From: Muribaculaceae bacterium
Lineage (GTDB): Bacteria; Bacteroidota; Bacteroidia; Bacteroidales; Muribaculaceae
Assembly (NCBI GenBank): GCA_020026215.1
Contig: JAHHQT010000059.1
Span: forward strand, 1-11,657
Length of the DNA stretch: 11,657 bases
Direction of reading: 5' to 3'
Part shown: positions 7,110 through 11,657 of the stretch, piece after piece
Layout: each line of letters starts with the position of its first letter
Numbering within the stretch: the stretch's first letter is position 1
Made by a program: the position numbers and the translations under genes
Notes under the pieces: generated by a model
What the model was told of the DNA's origin: nothing
What the model saw: only the letters and a program-made list of their open reading frames with translations
The model's database searches: none

Positions 7110-7814
7110 ATGAACTACGCAATAATCGCAGCAGGAGAAGGCTCACGCCTTGCACAGGAAGGTGTGGCGAAACCCAAACCATTAGTTGAACTTAACGGAG
7201 AACCAATGATTGGCAGATTAATTAACCTATTCAGACGTTGCAACGCTGAAAGCATTTCAATCATTGTAAACGAACAAATGACAGAAGTACGCGAATACTT
7301 GGAAAGTTTAAAATTGGACATTCCTTTCAATTTGGTGGTGAAATCCACTCCAAGCTCCATGCATAGTTTCTATGAATTGTCAAGAGTGATGCGCCCGGGA
7401 AAATTCTGTCTGACTACAGTAGATACCATTTTCCGCGAACAGGACTTCAAAAAATATATTGATGCTATGGAAGCCGACACCGAACACGACGGCATGATGG
7501 CTGTAACATCATTCATTGATGACGAAAAGCCTCTATACATTGATACAGATGAGAATCTTGAAATCACAGCATTCTGCGACAACCGTTTCGACGGTGTGCG
7601 TTTCATTTCCGGCGGTATTTATGCCTTGAATGAAAAAGCAATCAAAGTGCTTGAAAAATGTATGGACGAAGGTGTTTCAAGAATGCGTAATTTCCAACGT
7701 GCATTGGTTGCAGAAGGCTTGAAATTGAAAGCCTACCCAATGGGCAAGATTTTGGATGTTGACCACGCAGACGACATTCGCAAAGCAGTAGAATTTATCA
7801 ATAGTTTAGATTAA
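7110..7814 (+). CDS. Nucleotidyltransferase, candidate CTP:inositol-phosphate cytidylyltransferase
   Basis: This 234-residue cytosolic protein has the NTP-transferase (GT-A-like, MobA/GlmU-N) fold. The nucleotide-binding loop is AAGEGSRL (7-14), followed by KPKPLVELNG (21-30), where a conserved Lys contacts the phosphates. D105 in TTVDTIF is the expected metal ligand, and D216/D218 in ILDVDH are candidates for the second metal site. SGGIYALN (167-174) is the substrate-side segment. The family moves NMP onto phosphorylated alcohols or sugars. Gene context (CDP-alcohol phosphatidyltransferase and inositol-3-phosphate synthase close by) suggests the substrate is inositol phosphate and the product CDP-inositol, as in the archaeal and Thermotoga di-inositol phosphate pathway. 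The substrate is inferred; a hexose-1-phosphate or choline-phosphate nucleotidyltransferase would look alike. It lies 18 bases after pdxA and 19 before the next gene. Confidence 0.75.
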   Translation: MNYAIIAAGEGSRLAQEGVAKPKPLVELNGEPMIGRLINLFRRCNAESISIIVNEQMTEVREYLESLKLDIPFNLVVKSTPSSMHSFYELSRVMRPGKFCLTTVDTIFREQDFKKYIDAMEADTEHDGMMAVTSFIDDEKPLYIDTDENLEITAFCDNRFDGVRFISGGIYALNEKAIKVLEKCMDEGVSRMRNFQRALVAEGLKLKAYPMGKILDVDHADDIRKAVEFINSLD

Positions 7815-7833
7815 TAATACAGAATAGAATAAA

Positions 7834-8718
7834 ATGGCTGATTTTGTTATAGCCGGTATCATGAGAGCCGGTGCTTATTCACCAAACCACATAGGCAACG
7901 ATGCCGCAATTTTCAATGCCACTGCAGAACAACTAAGAAAACGCGGTTGTACGGTGAACATTTACAGTGAAGATCAATTCATCAACGGCAAAGTTAAAGA
8001 ACGCATCATCATTAATATGTGCCGTGAACAAAAGTCTATTCACCTTCTTCAAAAGTTGGAAGATGAAGGCTGCATCGTCATTAACTCAGGCTACGGTATC
8101 GAAAACTGTACAAGAGAACGTATGACTCGCCTATTGATTGCCAACAATATCCCTTATCCTGACAGCATCATGGTCAATACCAACGAAGCTGTTATCGACG
8201 AACTAAAAAAAGCTAAAATCAATAACTGCTGGATCAAACGCGGTGACTTCCACGCAATGCACAAGGAAGATGTGAGCTACGTCCGCCATGCTGAAGAAGC
8301 ACAGGAAGTATTGCAGGAATATTTCTACCGTGGTATTCATCGTGCCGTAATCAATCGTCACCTGGTCGGCGACTTGATTAAATTCTACGGCATGACAGAT
8401 TCTCCTTTCTTCTACTGGTTCTACCCATTTGACGAAGGTCACAGCAAATATGGATTGGAAGCCATCAACGGCAAATCAAAAGGCATTGACTTTGACATTG
8501 AATATTTGAAGAACATCTGCCACAAGGCAGCCGAAGTATTGGATGTAAAAGTATATGGTGGCGACTGTATCGTATCACCGGATGGCAGTATCAGAATCAT
8601 TGACTTCAACGACTGGCCAAGTTTTGCCCCTTGTCGTAACGAAGCAGCTCCATTCCTTGCAAAATGTATTCTTAATGCCATCAAGGCCAAACAAAACCAA
8701 CTTAACGAAAAAAAATAA
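7834..8718 (+). CDS. ATP-grasp fold protein of unknown substrate
   Basis: This 294-residue soluble protein has an ATP-grasp layout. An N-terminal alpha/beta domain (1 to about 85) ends in VINSGYGIENCTRERM, the usual position for entry into the ATP-grasp domain. A central strand with NCWIKRGDFH (131-140) supplies a nucleotide-binding Lys135. The C-terminal metal-binding part has D244 in YGGDCIV and D257/N259 in IIDFNDWPSF. The nearest well-known layouts are RimK/glutathione synthetase-like carboxylate ligases and the inositol polyphosphate 5/6-kinases (ITPK), which share this fold. No specific family is recognised. It sits in the middle of the operon, 19 bases after the nucleotidyltransferase, and its stop overlaps the next start by one base (TAATG), implying coupled expression with the phosphatidyltransferase. 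A role in modifying inositol or its lipid headgroup is inference only. Confidence 0.75.
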   Translation: MADFVIAGIMRAGAYSPNHIGNDAAIFNATAEQLRKRGCTVNIYSEDQFINGKVKERIIINMCREQKSIHLLQKLEDEGCIVINSGYGIENCTRERMTRLLIANNIPYPDSIMVNTNEAVIDELKKAKINNCWIKRGDFHAMHKEDVSYVRHAEEAQEVLQEYFYRGIHRAVINRHLVGDLIKFYGMTDSPFFYWFYPFDEGHSKYGLEAINGKSKGIDFDIEYLKNICHKAAEVLDVKVYGGDCIVSPDGSIRIIDFNDWPSFAPCRNEAAPFLAKCILNAIKAKQNQLNEKK

Positions 8719-9656
8719 TGAAAATAAACAATCAGGAAATCAAATTCAAGGATACCTTGAAGTCAATGGACACAGAAGAACCCATTGACTTGATGTTCTA
8801 TCGCCCTATCGGATTCATGTGGGCTGTATTGTCTGCCAAACTCGGCATCAAACCTAATGCAATCACCATTGCTTCCATTTTCTTGGGAATTGGTGCAGGC
8901 ATCATGTTCTACTACAACGACCTTTGGTTGAATGTAATCGGTATGCTATTGTTGATTTGGGCAAACTCATTCGACAGTGCAGACGGACAATTAGCACGTA
9001 TGACCAAACAATATTCACGCATCGGCCGTATCTTGGACGGTGTAAGCGGTGACATCTGGTTCTTCACCATCTACGTTGCCATCTGTTTACGCGAAGCTGT
9101 AACCAGCGAATTCTTCGGCAGCCATGTATGGTTGATTTGGGTTATTGCCATTGTGGCAGGATTCTTCCATGGAGTTCAGGCAGCTCAAGCTGACTACTAC
9201 CGCAACTTCCACCTATTTTTCTTGAAAGGCAAGGAAGGCAGTGAATTGGATACCGCCAGTGTAGTAAGAGAAAACCTAAAGGCTTTGCCTTGGAAAGGCA
9301 ATGTATGGAAGAAAATCACCATGTTCTTCTACAGCAACTACACAGCTGCACAAGAAAGCCGCACTCCAAAAATGCAAGTATTGCGCAAAGCCTTGAAAGC
9401 TAAATTCGGTGAAGAAATTTCTCAAAAATTCCGTGACGATTTCCGAGTAAAGAGCAAACCTTTAATGAAATATACAAACATGCTTTCATTCAATACACGT
9501 GTGATTGCATTGTTCATCTCCCTATTCCTACAAATGCCTTGGTTGTATTTTGCATTTGAATTGACAGTTCTAAACATCATGCTTATATATATGGTGTGCC
9601 GCCACGAAAGTATTTGTAAAAAATTTGCTAAAGACATAGAAAATGGAACGTATTAA
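8718..9656 (+). CDS. CDP-alcohol phosphatidyltransferase, candidate inositol lipid synthase
   Basis: This 312-residue integral membrane enzyme belongs to the CDP-alcohol phosphatidyltransferase family, which exchanges CMP of a CDP-activated compound for an alcohol. The signature starts canonically, D86-SA-D89-G90-QL-A93-R94 then eight residues to G103 and D107, but where the final Asp is expected (111) there is Gly, and Asp is at 112. Hydrophobic segments lie at about 31-41, 48-66, 70-82, 113-124, 137-152, 261-273 and 275-293. A soluble loop of roughly 100 residues (about 160-255) with YSNYTAAQESRTPKM separates the core from the last helices. The likely reaction is formation of phosphatidylinositol or a related inositol lipid from CDP-inositol plus lipid, or from CDP-diacylglycerol plus inositol. 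The last 14 bases overlap the HAD gene. Confidence 0.82.
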   Translation: MKINNQEIKFKDTLKSMDTEEPIDLMFYRPIGFMWAVLSAKLGIKPNAITIASIFLGIGAGIMFYYNDLWLNVIGMLLLIWANSFDSADGQLARMTKQYSRIGRILDGVSGDIWFFTIYVAICLREAVTSEFFGSHVWLIWVIAIVAGFFHGVQAAQADYYRNFHLFFLKGKEGSELDTASVVRENLKALPWKGNVWKKITMFFYSNYTAAQESRTPKMQVLRKALKAKFGEEISQKFRDDFRVKSKPLMKYTNMLSFNTRVIALFISLFLQMPWLYFAFELTVLNIMLIYMVCRHESICKKFAKDIENGTY

Positions 9657-10359
9657 TGTTAAAGGTATAATCTTTGATTACGGCGGTACAATCGACTGCC
9701 ACGGCGACCACTGGAGTGAAATCATCTGGGCAGGTTACCAAAAAGAAAACATCAACGTAACAAAACTTCAATTCAGAGATTGCTACGTATTTGCTGAAAG
9801 GGAATTGGCAAGAGTAAAGCACATTCTTCCAGAGCACAATTTCTACGACCTTCTTGTCATCAAGATGAGAATCGAATTGCAAAATCTGATTGACAACAAT
9901 ATCCTTCCTGCCGATTACGACATCGAAGTCAAGGGTGAAGCCGTAGCACGCTACTGCTATGAATTTGCAAAAAGTTGCATCGAAGAAGCACGTCCTACAT
10001 TGGAAAAGCTCTATGCAAAATATCCAATGGTATTGGTCAGCAACTTCTATGGCAATGTCGAAACAGTATTGACTAACTTTGATTTAAGAAAATACTTCAA
10101 ATCAATCATTGAAAGTGCCGTTGTAGGCATCAGAAAGCCGGATCCACGCATTTTTGCCTTGGGTGTTGAAGCGTTAGGCCTTGAACCAAAAGACGTTATC
10201 GTTATCGGCGACAGCTATAAGAAAGACATCGTTCCTGCTGAAACAATCGGCTGTCAAGTCGCTTGGGTTAAAGGCAAGGGATGGACTGACGATGATGACT
10301 TGGTAGAACACCCTCATATCGTCAAGAAATTGAGCGAAGTTGAGAACAGCCTTATTTAG
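9643..10359 (+). CDS. HAD-superfamily hydrolase, candidate phosphatase of the inositol lipid operon
   Basis: This 238-residue soluble protein carries all four HAD motifs: I with nucleophile D12 in IIFDYGGTID, II with S133 in LVSNFYG, III with K165 in IRKPDP, and IV with D190 and D195 in VIGDSYKKD. The helical insert between motifs I and II (about 18-115) is a C1-type cap, so the substrate should be small. The residue two after the nucleophile, usually the acid/base Asp, is Gly14; related HAD proteins with FDxGG or FDLGN loops can still be phosphatases. Its start overlaps the phosphatidyltransferase by 14 bases, so the two are probably translated together. Possible substrates are inositol 3-phosphate, giving free inositol, or a by-product of the pathway; the sequence alone cannot decide. 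Confidence 0.8.
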   Translation: MERINVKGIIFDYGGTIDCHGDHWSEIIWAGYQKENINVTKLQFRDCYVFAERELARVKHILPEHNFYDLLVIKMRIELQNLIDNNILPADYDIEVKGEAVARYCYEFAKSCIEEARPTLEKLYAKYPMVLVSNFYGNVETVLTNFDLRKYFKSIIESAVVGIRKPDPRIFALGVEALGLEPKDVIVIGDSYKKDIVPAETIGCQVAWVKGKGWTDDDDLVEHPHIVKKLSEVENSLI

Positions 10360-10427
10360 ACATTTTAACTTATTTCGTTAAAAAACGTCACTAATTAAAT
10401 TACATTAACTAAGTAAGTCCGTTTTTA

Positions 10428-10455
10428 CCATTATTTAGCCATAATGGGACAATTA
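10428..10455 (+). terminator. Possible weak terminator after the HAD gene
   Basis: CCATTAT (10428-10434) pairs with ATAATGG (10441-10447) around a six-base loop, followed by GACAATTATT. The tail is T-poor and the hairpin is 69 bases after the stop, so termination here is uncertain. It lies between the operon and the promoter of the inositol phosphate synthase gene. Confidence 0.3.
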
Positions 10456-10493
10456 TTTATTTAAAATTTATTTTATTATCTCGAAAAAGGGCT

Positions 10494-10501
10494 TACTTTT
10501 G
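10494..10501 (+). promoter_or_regulatory. Predicted promoter -7 box of the inositol-3-phosphate synthase gene
   Basis: TACTTTTG matches TAnnTTTG; the -33 region is only a weak TTTA near 10472-10475. Transcription would start near 10508, giving a leader of about 50 bases. That leader has a perfect 11-base direct repeat, GAAATAACATT, at 10530-10540 and 10545-10555, just before the ATG. Confidence 0.5.
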
Positions 10502-10558
10502 ACCCGTCGTATAAAAAGACGAAAAATTAGAAATAACATTTAACGAAATAACATTAAA

Positions 10559-11657
10559 ATGGAAAATTGTAAAGTAAAAAAAGCTGAAGGCAAACTCGGT
10601 GTCCTAGTTGTAGGTCTTGGCGCAGTTAGCACCACATTCATGACAGGTGTTTTGATGACTCGTAAAGGTTTGACAAAACCTGTTGGTTCAATGACTCAAT
10701 ATGACAAGATTCGTGTTGGTCGTGGCGCAGACAAAAAATACTTACACTACAACGAAATCGTTCCAATGGCTAACTTGAACGATATCGTATTCGGTGCTTG
10801 GGATGTTTATCCTGCTAACGCCTATGAATCAGCCGTTAACGCTGCTGTTCTTCAAGATAAAGACATCAACCCTGTTAAAGACGAATTGCTTAACATCAAA
10901 CCGATGAAAGCTGCATTCGATAAAAACTATGCTAAACGTCTTGACGGTGACAACGTAAAAGATTGCAAAACACGTTGGGAAATGGTTGAAGCAATTCGCA
11001 AAGATATCCGCGACTTCAAAGCTGCCAACAATTGCTCTCGTATCGTAGTTCTTTGGGCTGCATCAACTGAAATCTATGTTCCGGTTGACGAAAAAGTTCA
11101 CGCTACTATCGCTTCTTTGGAAGCTGCTATGAAAGCAGACGACCGCGAACACATCGCTCCATCTATGTGCTACGCTTACGCTGCTTTGACAGAAGGTGCT
11201 CCTTTCATCATGGGTGCTCCTAACACAACAGTTGATATCCCTGCAATGTGGGAATTGGCAGAAAAAACTAATATGCCTATCGCTGGTAAAGACTTCAAAA
11301 CAGGTCAAACATTGGTTAAATCAGGTTTCGCTCCTATCATCGGTACTCGTTGCTTAGGTCTATCAGGTTGGTTCTCAACTAACATTCTTGGTAACCGTGA
11401 CGGTCTTGTTCTTGACGAACCTGCTAACTTCCGTACTAAAGAAGTAAGTAAACTTTCTACTTTGGAATCAATCCTTGTTCCTGAAAATCAACCAGACTTG
11501 TACACTAACTACTACCACAAAGTACGTATCAACTACTACCCACCTCGCGACGACTCTAAAGAAGGTTGGGATAACATTGATATCTTCGGTTGGATGGGTT
11601 ACCCAATGCAAATCAAGATCAACTTCCTTTGCCGTGACTCTATCTTAGCTGCACCTC
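10559..11657 (+). CDS. myo-Inositol-3-phosphate synthase, 3' end outside window
   Basis: The frame opens with ATG at 10559 and is still open at the window edge after 366 codons; the full enzyme is expected near 430 residues. It cyclises glucose 6-phosphate to 1D-myo-inositol 3-phosphate with internal NAD redox, the committed step to inositol. Visible are the NAD-binding VVGLGAVSTT (17-26), the active-site KDFKTGQTLVKSG (244-256), WFSTNILGNRDG (271-282), and the near-terminal NFLCRDSILAAP (355-366). The start is fixed by the glycine-rich motif beginning 18 residues in. It follows the HAD gene after 199 bases with its own -7 box. All its Arg codons are CGT or CGC and most Gly, Ala and Val codons end in T, like rplI and unlike the HAD gene, suggesting high expression. 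It probably feeds the upstream nucleotidyltransferase and phosphatidyltransferase. Confidence 0.93.
   Translation, partial: MENCKVKKAEGKLGVLVVGLGAVSTTFMTGVLMTRKGLTKPVGSMTQYDKIRVGRGADKKYLHYNEIVPMANLNDIVFGAWDVYPANAYESAVNAAVLQDKDINPVKDELLNIKPMKAAFDKNYAKRLDGDNVKDCKTRWEMVEAIRKDIRDFKAANNCSRIVVLWAASTEIYVPVDEKVHATIASLEAAMKADDREHIAPSMCYAYAALTEGAPFIMGAPNTTVDIPAMWELAEKTNMPIAGKDFKTGQTLVKSGFAPIIGTRCLGLSGWFSTNILGNRDGLVLDEPANFRTKEVSKLSTLESILVPENQPDLYTNYYHKVRINYYPPRDDSKEGWDNIDIFGWMGYPMQIKINFLCRDSILAAP

Noticed and set aside
10363..10383. Hairpin TTTTAAC / GTTAAAA after the HAD gene as a terminator
   Set aside because: Only seven mostly A-T pairs and no following T-run; symmetry of this kind is expected by chance in AT-rich DNA.

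Overview
The window looks like chromosomal DNA of a member of the Bacteroidales, probably close to Prevotella or Bacteroides. The DNA is AT-rich between genes. Starts lack Shine-Dalgarno sequences, and several upstream regions carry the Bacteroidetes -7 box TAnnTTTG. Protein sequences such as the agmatine deiminase, PdxA and alanyl-tRNA synthetase are of Bacteroidetes type. No tRNA, rRNA, CRISPR array, transposase or phage gene was seen, and no stretch over 300 bases lacks a gene.

Left part (1-2670): the 3' end of rplI (ribosomal protein L9) is closed by a strong terminator. A small, very acidic protein of unknown function (378-611) follows. Next comes a polyamine pair, aguA (agmatine deiminase) and aguB (N-carbamoylputrescine amidase), which would convert agmatine to putrescine. 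As given, aguA is broken: a small deletion and frameshift near 1180 splits it, and a usually conserved Gly is Cys. aguB is intact, overlaps the aguA stop by one base and ends at a bidirectional terminator.

Middle (2670-5830): a short MerR-like regulator on the minus strand and alaS on the plus strand diverge from a compact 139-base region. The two predicted promoters there face each other inside a perfect inverted repeat.

Right part (5930-11657): five tightly packed genes (pdxA; a sugar-phosphate-type nucleotidyltransferase; an ATP-grasp protein; a CDP-alcohol phosphatidyltransferase; a HAD hydrolase) are followed by a separately promoted myo-inositol-3-phosphate synthase gene that runs off the window. 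The set suggests an inositol lipid pathway. The synthase makes inositol phosphate from glucose 6-phosphate. The nucleotidyltransferase could activate it as CDP-inositol, and the membrane phosphatidyltransferase could attach the headgroup to a lipid. Alternatively the HAD enzyme first frees inositol. This differs from the Bacteroides thetaiotaomicron route through phosphatidylinositol phosphate, and resembles a second putative route reported as common in Prevotella (recalled, not checked here). The ATP-grasp protein has no assigned role and is the most intriguing member.
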